Source: Kalymmatonema hyalinum WJT4-NPBG1
Lineage (GTDB): Bacteria > Cyanobacteriota > Cyanobacteriia > Cyanobacteriales > Nostocaceae
Reading direction: 5' to 3'
Length of the DNA stretch: 63,589 nucleotides
Assembly (NCBI GenBank): GCA_019359075.1
Contig: JAHHIB010000047.1
Coordinates: 1 to 63,589 of the forward strand
The position numbers and the translations under genes are program-made. The notes beneath the pieces were generated by a model. That model was not told the DNA's origin. It did no database searches and saw only the letters and a program-made list of their open reading frames with translations. Shown here one piece after another: positions 1 to 8,928 of the stretch (the first letter of the stretch is position 1; every line of letters starts with the position of its first letter).

Positions 1-342
1 ATCGTACCATCAGGGCGCTGTTGTCCGGGTGGGGTAGCTGGTGGTCGTGGTTGCATCATCGTACCATCAGGGCGCTGTTGTCCGGGTGGGGTAGCTGGTG
101 GTCGTGGTTGCATCATCGTACCATCAGAGCGCTGTTGTCCGGGTGGGGTAGCTGGTGGTCGTGGTTGCATCATCGTACCATCAGAGCGCTGTTGTCCGGG
201 TGGGGTAGCTGGTGGTCGTGGTTGCATCATCGTACCATCGGGGCGCTGTTGTCCGGGTGGGGTAGCTGGTGGTCGTGGTTGCATCATCGTACCATCGGGG
301 CGCTGTTGTCCGGGTGGGGTAGCTGGTGGTCGTGGTTGCGTC
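1..342 (-). repeat. Six tandem 57-bp repeats inside the kinase gene
   Basis: Six copies of a 57-bp unit lie head to tail from base 1 to 342. They encode a 19-residue Pro/Gln-rich unit (for example PRPPATPPGQQRPDGT) in the kinase frame. Copies differ only at a few bases, mainly the CAGGGCG/CAGAGCG/CGGGGCG positions, so they are recent or being homogenised. The array may continue past the window edge. Confidence 0.95.
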
Positions 343-1514
343 ATCATGGCATCGTGATCGCCTTGCTCCACCTGGCTCATTGGTCTGGCTATTGTTTCGT
401 TATTGGAACCTAGTGAGTACTGTCTTTGTGGTTGGAGATTTGTATCGGGGGGGTCGCCTTGTTCCACTTGGCTCATTGGTCTGGCTATCGTTTCGTCATT
501 GGAACCTAATGAGTACTGTCTTTGCGGTTGGACAATCATCTGTTCGCCCTGTACACTAGCACTTCCTTGCGGTTTGGTAGCAGCTTGTAATGCCTGATTT
601 AGTTCTTCTACCGTTGCAAAACGGTCATTCGGTTTTTTTTCCAAGCATTTCATCACCACCGCCTCAATTTGTGAAGACAGATGCTCACAACCTAGTTGCG
701 ATCGCAGCCGTTTAGGTGGCTCATAGGAATGAGCAAATAACCAGGAGGCTTCGCTGATATTACGAGACTTAATGCTTAAACCAAACGGATCTGCAGCACT
801 AAGCATTTCATAAAGGATAATCCCCAAACTGTAAATATCTGCCCTGGCATCCAAGTTTTTATCATTTTGGATCTGTTCGGGTGCGGCGTAGCGAAATGTG
901 CCCAAAAATGTACTAGTTATGTTTGTTATATTTGTCTGTTCAGAAGAATCATCACGGATTTTGGCAACACCAAAATCCAAAATCTTCACCCACTCTCCCA
1001 ATTCTGTTGGAATGAGAAAGATATTGTCTGGTTTCAGGTCGCGATGGATGACCTTGATCAGCTCGGTACTTTTTCCTCCATCCTTCTGTAGAGTCACTCC
1101 TTGATGGGCAAGCTGTAAACCCTTACAAACCTGAGCCATGATACTTACTGTTCGCTCAACAGATAGCTGCTTTTCGCGCAGCATGAGATGTCGCAGCGTT
1201 TGCCCGCGCAGATACTCCATGACATAGAATGGAAAACCTTCAGGGGTAACTCCACAGTCACTAATCTTGACAATGTTGTCACTTTGCAATGCAGCACATA
1301 CTGACACTTCACGCTCAAAGCGCTTTCTCATCTCTTGTGATGCGACCAGTGTATCTTTGAGCAGTTTCAATGCCACTTGGTTGCCTACACGCATATCCGT
1401 TGCCAGAAACACATCTCCCATGCCTCCCCCTCCTAACCGTTGATCTAAACGGTATCGCTGGTTATCACCTATAAAGCGACCAATCCAAGAATTTGCAGAA
1501 TGAGGGGAGTTCAT
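1..1514 (-). CDS. Hanks-type Ser/Thr protein kinase, 3' end cut by window edge
   Basis: The minus-strand frame opens at the ATG at 1514 and stays open to base 1, so the C-terminus is missing. The protein begins MNSPHSANSWIGR and has a glycine-rich loop (GGGGMGDV), a VALKLLK lysine, an HRDLKPDN catalytic loop, DFG and APE, so it should be an active kinase. The kinase domain covers roughly residues 19-300. After it come two copies of a block containing QPQRQYSLGSN and ETIARPMSQVEQ, then six 19-residue Pro/Gln-rich repeats. The kinase domain is closely similar to that of the gene at 32107-33732, including an extended stretch before HRD. It is divergent from the CIS operon starting at 1883. A membrane segment like that of the paralogue may lie beyond the edge. 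Substrate unknown; the nearby FHA proteins are candidate readers. Confidence 0.9.
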   Translation of the reverse strand, partial: MNSPHSANSWIGRFIGDNQRYRLDQRLGGGGMGDVFLATDMRVGNQVALKLLKDTLVASQEMRKRFEREVSVCAALQSDNIVKISDCGVTPEGFPFYVMEYLRGQTLRHLMLREKQLSVERTVSIMAQVCKGLQLAHQGVTLQKDGGKSTELIKVIHRDLKPDNIFLIPTELGEWVKILDFGVAKIRDDSSEQTNITNITSTFLGTFRYAAPEQIQNDKNLDARADIYSLGIILYEMLSAADPFGLSIKSRNISEASWLFAHSYEPPKRLRSQLGCEHLSSQIEAVVMKCLEKKPNDRFATVEELNQALQAATKPQGSASVQGEQMIVQPQRQYSLGSNDETIARPMSQVEQGDPPDTNLQPQRQYSLGSNNETIARPMSQVEQGDHDAMMTQPRPPATPPGQQRPDGTMMQPRPPATPPGQQRPDGTMMQPRPPATPPGQQRSDGTMMQPRPPATPPGQQRSDGTMMQPRPPATPPGQQRPDGTMMQPRPPATPPGQQRPDGT

Positions 1515-1570
1515 TTAGGCAGACCAATTTTATTACTTTAAAGTTTTAGATTTCACACAAACAATACTAC

Positions 1571-1697
1571 TATAGGTTTCCTATTTGATTTTTGAAATAC
1601 ATGTAGGTGCGCAATGCTGACTATATCTGGGTTTTCCTGAGCATTGCCCACCCGAAAGATACTTAAATTTTTTCAAAAATCAAACCGGATTCCTATA
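1571..1697. mobile_element. MITE-like palindromic element
   Basis: This 127-bp element sits in the 362-bp gap between the divergent kinase and CIS operons. Its 27-bp terminal arms (1571-1597 and 1671-1697) match at about 23 of 27 positions; they share TATAGG at the outer ends and a 14-bp inner match, TTTGATTTTTGAAA. An inner inverted pair, GCAATGCT at 1611-1618 and AGCATTGC at 1640-1647, makes the whole element foldable. It has no coding capacity. The outer TATA ends would fit a TA target duplication as in IS630/Tc1-type elements, but that is inference. The rest of the gap is AT-rich and should hold both divergent promoters. Confidence 0.55.
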
Positions 1698-1882
1698 TGA
1701 CAATTATTACAATTTTATTTTATTATTAACTATAACACAAATTAGTAATTTATTTTATATATCAATTTAGTTTATACACATTTTTTTACGTATTTGCTAA
1801 CCAAAGCAATACTTGCGCTATATTCTGTTAATTTTATTAGCCGTGAATGATTAATAAGTGAAGACTGCTATGAGGAATGAGG

Positions 1883-3154
1883 ATGAGTAATGCACTCTCT
1901 ATAGCCACCGTAACAGGAGTAATCAAATACTTGTTAGAGAATGGTCTAGTCAGTGATGCGATCGCATCAAGTGTAGGCGACGTGATTGTAACTGCTCTAC
2001 CACCAGATCGAATTTCCGTTGGAACTGACGAACGTGCTCAACTTAACCTATTTCTGTATCAGGTTACGCAAAATCGTAATGTTGATTGGGTATCTCAGGA
2101 ATTTCGCCACCGACATTCAAAAATAAGCGCCACAGCCTATACAAATCCACCGCTGGCTCTGGATCTTCACTACTTACTAACAGCTTACGGACCAAAAGAT
2201 TTTCAGGCGGAGATTTTACTAGGGTATGCAATGCAAATGTTACATAAATCACCTGTTATTGCATCCGATCTGATTGAAAATGCTTTGAAAAATGCATCCC
2301 AAACCAGTACATCCAGTATCTTTTCACAAGCTCTTGCTAGCGTGTCTGTATCTGTTTTAGCAGAGCAAATAGGGCAGATAAAAATTAGCCCAGAATTTTT
2401 TAAAATGGAAGAAACTTCTAAAATATGGTCTGCTTTACAAACGCACTATCGACCTTCGGCTACTTATCTAGCATCAATGGTATTGATTGAGAACCGCACT
2501 CATCAAGCTGAAGGTTTTGACGCGATCCCCTTGTCTCAACCCCATATTGAGCAAGTTATAGTTCCAGCACAATCAGAACAACCGATTGTTGTGGGCAGTA
2601 CATTGCTGATTCAGGGTAAGCGGTTACAGGGTGAAGTCACCAAAATTCGATTTGGTAGCAGGGAAAAAATGCTCCCACCAAGAGATGTCAAAGAAACGCA
2701 AATTATCCTACTAGTACCGCCAGACTTATACGCAGGTGTGCAGGGTGTTCAAGTCATACACCAGACAATAGGAAATCCAGGGCAAACGCATAATAATATA
2801 ATGGAATCCAACGTTGTGCCTTTTGTGCTGCATCCAACCATTACAGCGTCAGTGGCTCAAGTGCAAGCAGGCGAGGGTGATTTACGTTCGGCAGAAATCA
2901 GCGTTAAATTCAATCCCAAAGTTGGCAACATACAACGGGTAGTTTTGCTACTTAATCAGATGTTAAATAACGAGCCTTTCGCTTACTCTTGGACCGTTGC
3001 ACCGCGCACTGAAGATACCGACACAATCACCATTCCTGTCAAAAACGTTCAACCAGGAACGTATCTGGTGCGGGTGCAGGTAGATGGAGCGCAAAGTCCG
3101 CTGTATAAGAATCAAACTGGGGAATACGATTCACCGCAGGTGACAATTTTATAG
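1883..3154 (+). CDS. DUF4255 / Pvc16-like CIS cap protein with IPT/TIG-like C-terminal region
   Basis: The product starts MSNALSIATVTGVIKYLL, typical of the DUF4255 N-terminal domain (about residues 1-190) found in Pvc16/Afp16-like proteins, which are thought to cap or terminate the tube and sheath. The second half contains an IPT/TIG-like beta-sandwich (VVGSTLLIQGKRLQGEV followed by IRFG) and a further beta-rich segment. An in-frame ATG exists at 1877, but the one at 1883 is preceded at better spacing by GAGGAA and gives the usual MSNAL start. This is the first gene of the plus-strand CIS operon. A second, shorter DUF4255 protein follows at 8065. Confidence 0.85.
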   Translation: MSNALSIATVTGVIKYLLENGLVSDAIASSVGDVIVTALPPDRISVGTDERAQLNLFLYQVTQNRNVDWVSQEFRHRHSKISATAYTNPPLALDLHYLLTAYGPKDFQAEILLGYAMQMLHKSPVIASDLIENALKNASQTSTSSIFSQALASVSVSVLAEQIGQIKISPEFFKMEETSKIWSALQTHYRPSATYLASMVLIENRTHQAEGFDAIPLSQPHIEQVIVPAQSEQPIVVGSTLLIQGKRLQGEVTKIRFGSREKMLPPRDVKETQIILLVPPDLYAGVQGVQVIHQTIGNPGQTHNNIMESNVVPFVLHPTITASVAQVQAGEGDLRSAEISVKFNPKVGNIQRVVLLLNQMLNNEPFAYSWTVAPRTEDTDTITIPVKNVQPGTYLVRVQVDGAQSPLYKNQTGEYDSPQVTIL

Positions 3155-3439
3155 CGTTTGTAATTTGCGATCGCTAAAAAAATTTTTAACGCGTTTCCAC
3201 ACCAGCAGGTAGATACTTATTTTGGAGAAGCCATTAAGTACCCATAGCTGAATCTATACACTTTTTAATTACTAAATTATACTTCTAGGCAACGCTTAAA
3301 CCGTTATTTGCTCTATATTTATTTACTATCAGCTGAAATTACCACCCATGATGCCATATCCAGAAGTTCTATTGCCATTTTCGCGGCTCTAAACTTTTCT
3401 TCTGATCGCGACCCTACAATATTGAAAAATAAATATAAC

Positions 3440-5671
3440 ATGGAAAAAAGTCTCATAAATGCTAGCCTTTCTACGGAAAACTTAACATTTCGGCGGGGCA
3501 GTTCTCCTGTTGCGTTTGAGGTGACTGTCAACAATAACAGCGATCAATTTGCCAATTTTCAACTGGAAGTTTCAGCAGCAGGAGAGAACCGGAGTTCCAG
3601 ATATAGCTGGTATAAGCTTTCACCAGAAGTGGCAGCCGCTCAGCCCCACGGCAGTAGTACCCAATTCCAAGTCTCAATTTTTGATACACCTATCCCCGGA
3701 TTTGTAGGTACGTTAAACCTAACGGTAACAATTTTTTCACCTCAGTTACGACAGCAGCGCAGACTTTTGCTGCGTCTAAAAATTGAACCAGACGGTGGGC
3801 AAACACTTTTGAGTGTAGAATTGCCTGTGCGAGACTTCCAAGTTTATCCCCGCAATACTATTGATATACCTGTACGGTTGCGAAACTTGAGCCAACAACC
3901 TGTTAATACGGTGCTGCGTTTTGCAGGTGTTGATCCCGTGTGGCTGGTTGGCGGTGCAGAACGAAGGTTATTGGTAGATCCTGGGGGTCAAGCAGAAGTA
4001 AGATTCCAATGCCAACCCCCATCTGTAGTTCAAGCGCCCAGTCAAAATTACCCTTTTAGCATAGAAGCTATAGGGAATAACACTCTGCTAGCTAAAGGTG
4101 AAGGTAATCTTGAAGTCTTACCGATAGGTTTTGTAGAGTTCAACACCACACCAAAACACCAAATAATACCTACCAAAGGCAGATGGCTGCGCTTACCTGA
4201 CTGGAAGTCTAAATCAGCTACCTTTGAATTGGGGTTTAAAAATGCCAGCAACCTGAAGCAGCAACTGAATGTGCTTGTACAGGGTAGAGACTGGCGAAAA
4301 TGTACTTTCCAGGTAAATCCCCAAAATGCGAATCTCAATATCGGCGGGATAACTAAAGTTTTGTTAGATGTTAAAACAAAACGTCCTTGGGTTGGAATTG
4401 GAAAAACTTTGCTGCTAGAAGCCAAATCTGAATTATTCGACCAACGTTTAGGTAGTACAGATCCGGCTACGCAGACATTAGAGTTAGAGGTTCTGCCCAT
4501 CATACCTTTATGGTTACAGTTAGCAGTACTAGCATTACTAGCAGCATTACTAGCATTCTTGTCCCAACTTCCATCTGTTTTCCATACCAGATCTGTGCAA
4601 TCGGTTCGTTTGAGTGATGATGTTTTGTCGGTTGTTAGCGGTTCAAACGATTGCACGCTGCGACGTTGGACAATCAATGCAAACCTGTTAACAGCCAGCT
4701 TAAACCCTGAAGGAACGTATAATACTAAGCCGCCTGTTGCTTGTGGTAAACGTCAACAACCAAAAGGTTTATTGGCTATACCTAATGCAAGTGTACAAAC
4801 CTTGCGATTCATGCCAGTGGGCAATAAACGAGTTGCTGCTGGTTTACTAAATGGTGTGATTCAGATCTGGGATGTACCCGGTGGTAAAAACATACAAGAA
4901 CTTAAAGACAGTAAAGATTTAACGGGTGATAAGGTATTTGATTTAGTATATACCCTAAACTCAAATTACCTATTTAGTGGTCATGGCAGTGGTAAGGTAC
5001 GAGTATGGTCTGCACCATCAGCCAACAGTAATTTCAACTCAGATCCAGAAAAAGTTATCGACCTACAAAAGGAACTACAAAAACGTTTTGAAGTTATGGC
5101 TTTAACTCTGAGTCCCGATGAAAAAACTCTGGTTATTGCTGGAAAATTCAAGAGTTTCTTATTGTGGAAGTGGAATCAATCTCAATCTAGTAACCAACCT
5201 CAGGGGTTTATATTAGCACAACAAACACTAGAAAAACTAGGCGTAAGCGCTGGACAAAACGATTATGTTTACGGATTAGCCTTTGCTCCTTCACAAGAAA
5301 TACTAGCAACTTCTGATTCTGATGGATGGATTACGATTTGGAATTTAAAGCAATGCCAGAGCATTAATAGTTCTCCAGTCACTGAGCTAAATTGTCAGCC
5401 ACTAGATCGCTGGGAAGCAGGAAAGGGCGCAGTACGCAGTCTAGCATTTAATAAGGATGGTAGTCTGTTAGTAAGTGGTGGAGATGATCGCAGAGTCATG
5501 GCTTGGTTCTTAACTCCTAAATATAAGCTTGACAAAGCAAAAGCAGCAAAAGGTAAAACAATTTACCAAAGCTCCAAGGAAATTAAGAGTATTGACGTGA
5601 AAACAACTAAAGAAGGAACCACGATTGTTAGCGGTGGTAATGATTCTCAGGTAAACCTGAACCGCTTGTAG
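3440..5671 (+). CDS. Single-pass membrane protein: Ig-like domains plus WD40 repeats, CIS-associated
   Basis: From the ATG at 3440 the product is 743 residues. Residues 1-350 look like tandem Ig-like/COG1470-type beta-sandwich domains (segments such as VAFEVTVNNNSDQFANFQLEV). A hydrophobic helix (PLWLQLAVLALLAALLAF) spans about residues 355-378. The rest carries WD40-type repeats, with blades ending in VRVWS, ITIWN and similar. The frame is open further upstream to a TTG at 3308, but the ATG aligns with the Ig-like start of the next gene. It lies 13 bp before the gene at 5684, so the two are probably co-transcribed. Membrane anchoring of the CIS baseplate is my inference from context; the WD40 part could instead be an interaction platform. 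Confidence 0.8.
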   Translation: MEKSLINASLSTENLTFRRGSSPVAFEVTVNNNSDQFANFQLEVSAAGENRSSRYSWYKLSPEVAAAQPHGSSTQFQVSIFDTPIPGFVGTLNLTVTIFSPQLRQQRRLLLRLKIEPDGGQTLLSVELPVRDFQVYPRNTIDIPVRLRNLSQQPVNTVLRFAGVDPVWLVGGAERRLLVDPGGQAEVRFQCQPPSVVQAPSQNYPFSIEAIGNNTLLAKGEGNLEVLPIGFVEFNTTPKHQIIPTKGRWLRLPDWKSKSATFELGFKNASNLKQQLNVLVQGRDWRKCTFQVNPQNANLNIGGITKVLLDVKTKRPWVGIGKTLLLEAKSELFDQRLGSTDPATQTLELEVLPIIPLWLQLAVLALLAALLAFLSQLPSVFHTRSVQSVRLSDDVLSVVSGSNDCTLRRWTINANLLTASLNPEGTYNTKPPVACGKRQQPKGLLAIPNASVQTLRFMPVGNKRVAAGLLNGVIQIWDVPGGKNIQELKDSKDLTGDKVFDLVYTLNSNYLFSGHGSGKVRVWSAPSANSNFNSDPEKVIDLQKELQKRFEVMALTLSPDEKTLVIAGKFKSFLLWKWNQSQSSNQPQGFILAQQTLEKLGVSAGQNDYVYGLAFAPSQEILATSDSDGWITIWNLKQCQSINSSPVTELNCQPLDRWEAGKGAVRSLAFNKDGSLLVSGGDDRRVMAWFLTPKYKLDKAKAAKGKTIYQSSKEIKSIDVKTTKEGTTIVSGGNDSQVNLNRL

Positions 5672-5683
5672 TAAAGGAGATAT

Positions 5684-7969
5684 ATGCAACAATTTATACA
5701 AAATCCCTTAAAAGTAATTATCGATCCGTCTGGCGTTCAATTTAAAATGCCAGGAGATCCCGTTGCAATCCATGTCACCATTGTGAACCAGGGAGGGCAA
5801 AGCGCTGTTATTGACTTATTTCTTGATGAGGGATTGCAAAGTTTAACCCGGAGTAACATTTCTCCTAGACAAAGTGTGGCACTAGATCCCCAACAAAGCC
5901 AAGAAGTCACATTTGAGTTTGAAATCCCCATTGATACCCTACCAGGAACTTATGACTATACTCTAGTCGTAGACTCTCCGAATCATTATCCACAATATAC
6001 TCCGATAAATTTTCCGCGCCAAATCAAAGTTCTGCTCAAAGAACAGACCGTAATTCGGGCTAACGACCCTACTTTTTCACTCCAGCCTGCGACTAACCCA
6101 AATAAACCCCTGGTTTTTAAGCTTGGCGAACCTTTGTCAGTGGAGGTGACTGTTGACAATCGCTCTAAGCGTGTAGACCGTTTCCGCTTGAGTTGCCCAG
6201 ACTTAGATGATGACTGGTTTACAATTATTTATCCCAGAACGGGATCGCCTGGTCAAGGGTTATTGTCTGATGTGACAGCACTAGAACTACTTGATGGCGA
6301 GCGCGGTCAAATCAAGTTAGAATTTCATCCACCCAAAGACACATTTGCGGGAAATTATACTCCAACAGTCCGCTTGCATTCGGAAAACTCTCCAAATTTA
6401 GTGCTGCTGGAGTTGGTGTACATCCTAGTTCCGACGATTTATCGCCTAGATGTAGAACTTAATACTATCTTGGGACAAGTCAGCCGTAGCCCAGGCAAGT
6501 ACGAGGTGAAACTGACTAACCAGGGCAACACAGTACGCGAACTGATGCTCAGTGCCAAAACCAGAGATGAAGAAGAACTGTGTATGTACAAATACGAAGC
6601 TCAAGAAGTACGATTGCTACCTAATAAAAGAGCTGGGGTTAATCTCACAGTCGAGCCTGCTCCTTGGTGGCGGCGATCGCTTTTTGGCGCAGGACAACTT
6701 CTCAACTTTCAAGTAGACATCAAAGACAAGCAAGATTTACCCCTTCCTGACACGTTGCCTCAGGGAACTTTGTTATGGAAAGCGCGCCCTTGGTGGCAAT
6801 TTTTGTTAATGTTAGTAATTTTGGGGTTACTGGGGCTAGGGGTAGGATTCCTTGTTTGGCGGCTTTTAAACCCCGATCCTTTAAGGTTAGAAAATTTTCA
6901 GGTGAACGATCCGCGCATCGTTGAAGGCGATAATGAGGTGCGTTTGAGTTGGGATATTTACAACTATAAGCAGTTGCAAAAGCTGATTGTTATACAAACA
7001 CAACCACCTACCAAAGATCCAATACTTACTTATAACAACATTAACCAACTGATTGGCAAAAATAATCAGAATAAATCTCCTAAATGTTCAATAGAACGGC
7101 AGAAAGAATTACTAAGTTGCCGAAATGTTAGAACTGGAATTAGAAAAAAAGATAAATACACTTTTGGACTAAAAGCAGATTATCGTAAAAATGTCCCACT
7201 GCTTCCCCAAACGACCCAAGTAGCGACCCAAAATACCCAAGTAGAAATAGTTGAAAAACCAATAGCAGAAGTGCTTGCTTTTAACACAGATAAATCTGAA
7301 TATAAAAACGGTGACAAGATACTTTTTAGTTGGAAACTTAAGCTGCCAAGCGAACTAACAAGACTTGAAATTACAGGCAAGGCAGAGGATGGAACATCAG
7401 CCATAACACCAGTGCTTTATACCTTTAAAAAAGATGGTGTTCTTCCGGAAAATCTCAAAAAACTCTGTAAAGCCGATAATCAAAATCAACAACAGACTTG
7501 TACAAATGTTCCTGTAGTTATATCCAAACCAGGGAACTTCACTTTTGAACTAAAAGCTTTCTCCCAAGGTAGCGATCGAACTAAATCTCAACAAACTCAG
7601 AATAAGATTAAAGTATTACCGAAGCCTTTAAGAATTGTTTATTTTAAACTTAACAATAGTGAAGAACCCTCTAGGGTTTTTAAAGAGGGCGAACCGATGA
7701 TTTTAGAATGGAAAGTCGAGGGAGAGCCAGGTACGGTTGTTGAGCTTTATCCTTTTGGTACATTATTTCAGCCACAAGACACGAAGAAACTTATAGCCAA
7801 TCAAGGTTTACAATCCCCTCTTGAACTTAAAGTGACCGATCGGTTTGGTTCGCAACCTGTGAAAAAGGGGTTTTCCTTCCAAGTTACCAAACCTGAGCCG
7901 ACTCCGACGCCAAACAATACTCTAGTTCCTATACCAAACCCAAACAATAGTCTAGTACCGCCGCGTTAA
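5684..7969 (+). CDS. Single-pass membrane protein with Ig-like domains on both sides, CIS-associated
   Basis: The start ATG follows a good ribosome site (AAAGGAGA). The 761-residue product has N-terminal beta-sandwich domains (about residues 1-365) related in layout to the preceding gene. A transmembrane helix (FLLMLVILGLLGLGVGFLVW) lies near residues 372-393. Three further beta-sandwich modules follow, each with a G(D/E) turn and an L.W strand (NEVRLSWDIYN, DKILFSWKL, EPMILEWKV). The tail is Pro/Asn-rich and ends NNSLVPPR. Paired with the WD40 protein, it would place large domains on both faces of a membrane, as expected of an anchor. Function not shown by sequence. Confidence 0.8.
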   Translation: MQQFIQNPLKVIIDPSGVQFKMPGDPVAIHVTIVNQGGQSAVIDLFLDEGLQSLTRSNISPRQSVALDPQQSQEVTFEFEIPIDTLPGTYDYTLVVDSPNHYPQYTPINFPRQIKVLLKEQTVIRANDPTFSLQPATNPNKPLVFKLGEPLSVEVTVDNRSKRVDRFRLSCPDLDDDWFTIIYPRTGSPGQGLLSDVTALELLDGERGQIKLEFHPPKDTFAGNYTPTVRLHSENSPNLVLLELVYILVPTIYRLDVELNTILGQVSRSPGKYEVKLTNQGNTVRELMLSAKTRDEEELCMYKYEAQEVRLLPNKRAGVNLTVEPAPWWRRSLFGAGQLLNFQVDIKDKQDLPLPDTLPQGTLLWKARPWWQFLLMLVILGLLGLGVGFLVWRLLNPDPLRLENFQVNDPRIVEGDNEVRLSWDIYNYKQLQKLIVIQTQPPTKDPILTYNNINQLIGKNNQNKSPKCSIERQKELLSCRNVRTGIRKKDKYTFGLKADYRKNVPLLPQTTQVATQNTQVEIVEKPIAEVLAFNTDKSEYKNGDKILFSWKLKLPSELTRLEITGKAEDGTSAITPVLYTFKKDGVLPENLKKLCKADNQNQQQTCTNVPVVISKPGNFTFELKAFSQGSDRTKSQQTQNKIKVLPKPLRIVYFKLNNSEEPSRVFKEGEPMILEWKVEGEPGTVVELYPFGTLFQPQDTKKLIANQGLQSPLELKVTDRFGSQPVKKGFSFQVTKPEPTPTPNNTLVPIPNPNNSLVPPR

Positions 7970-8064
7970 CCTTTATAAAAATATCGACAAAAGTCTAATT
8001 AACTTCAGAAGGCTGATACAGATAATCTAGATACATCTGGATTATTTACCAGTACAAAAGCTTC

Positions 8065-8898
8065 ATGCTGATTTTCGTTCTTCAAAATATAGCAGAAATT
8101 TTAGCAGGAGGAACATCACTCACCAGTACTGAGCAAATTGAGTTTAGTCATCCTAGTAATCGTAGTGAAGAGGGTGGAGGTCCGACTCTCAATCTGTACA
8201 TTTATGACATTCGTGAGAGTAAGCAATTGCAACATTCGGGAAGGCAAGTGGAACGCAAGCTGACACGGGGTTTGCAACCTGCGACTGTAAGTTGGACACC
8301 TCATTGGTTTGATGTCTCGCTGCTATTAACAGCCTGGGATAGAACAGCTTTAGGTGAGCATCACCTTCTAAGCGAAGCATTGACCCTGCTACTGCGCCAT
8401 CGCTCACTACGGGAGGAGTTTTTGATTCCTGAATTGCGCGGTTATGGCAATTTGACGATGACAGTTGCCGTAGAGCCAACAATAGAAGTAGGGTCTTTAT
8501 GGAGCGCTCTGACTATACCCTTGCGTCCAGCTTTGTATCTGACAATGACAGTACCCATTGAGGCACAAAGTACTTCAGTACCGTTGGTTTGGGACAGAAT
8601 TATTCAACTGCAAAATCAATTTGGAAATGGAAGTGTTGAAGCTATCACCAAGCAGATAGCGATCGCCGGAGTCGTCAAAAGTGCGGTAACAAATCTGCCA
8701 CTTGTCGCAGAAGTTAAAGTCATGGGAACGGAAAAATTAAGCACCAGCAACAAAGAAGGGTTGTTCTTTTTTGACGACCTTCGTCTGGGTAACTATGTTT
8801 TGACACTAAATTGTCCTGGCTATTTACTCCAAAACGTCAATGTATTGGTGGATAGCCCAAGTTGCACCTTCAAAGAAATCTTACTAACTCCTGCTTAA
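8065..8898 (+). CDS. Second DUF4255 / Pvc16-like protein with carboxypeptidase-regulatory-like domain
   Basis: Residues 1-180 match the DUF4255 pattern seen in CIS cap proteins (GPTLNLYIYDIRESKQLQ, then WFDVSLLLTAWD and HHLLSEAL). The C-terminal 80 residues look like a small carboxypeptidase-regulatory-like/CarbopepD_reg beta-sandwich (VAEVKVMG ... GLFFFDDLRLGNYVLTL). It ends 30 bp before the sheath gene, consistent with a cap encoded next to the sheath. No clear Shine-Dalgarno precedes the ATG, so the exact start is less sure. Confidence 0.82.
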   Translation: MLIFVLQNIAEILAGGTSLTSTEQIEFSHPSNRSEEGGGPTLNLYIYDIRESKQLQHSGRQVERKLTRGLQPATVSWTPHWFDVSLLLTAWDRTALGEHHLLSEALTLLLRHRSLREEFLIPELRGYGNLTMTVAVEPTIEVGSLWSALTIPLRPALYLTMTVPIEAQSTSVPLVWDRIIQLQNQFGNGSVEAITKQIAIAGVVKSAVTNLPLVAEVKVMGTEKLSTSNKEGLFFFDDLRLGNYVLTLNCPGYLLQNVNVLVDSPSCTFKEILLTPA

Positions 8899-8928
8899 TT
8901 AATTTTTTACATACTTGGAGATATTTGC

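Noticed and set aside
1-342. Direct repeats considered as a CRISPR array
   Set aside because: The units are contiguous, with no unique spacers, and are in frame within a gene. The same holds for the other tandem arrays in the window.
21-413. Plus-strand frame of Trp/Ser-rich repeats
   Set aside because: It is the antisense shadow of the 57-bp repeats of the minus-strand kinase, whose conserved domains fix the coding strand.
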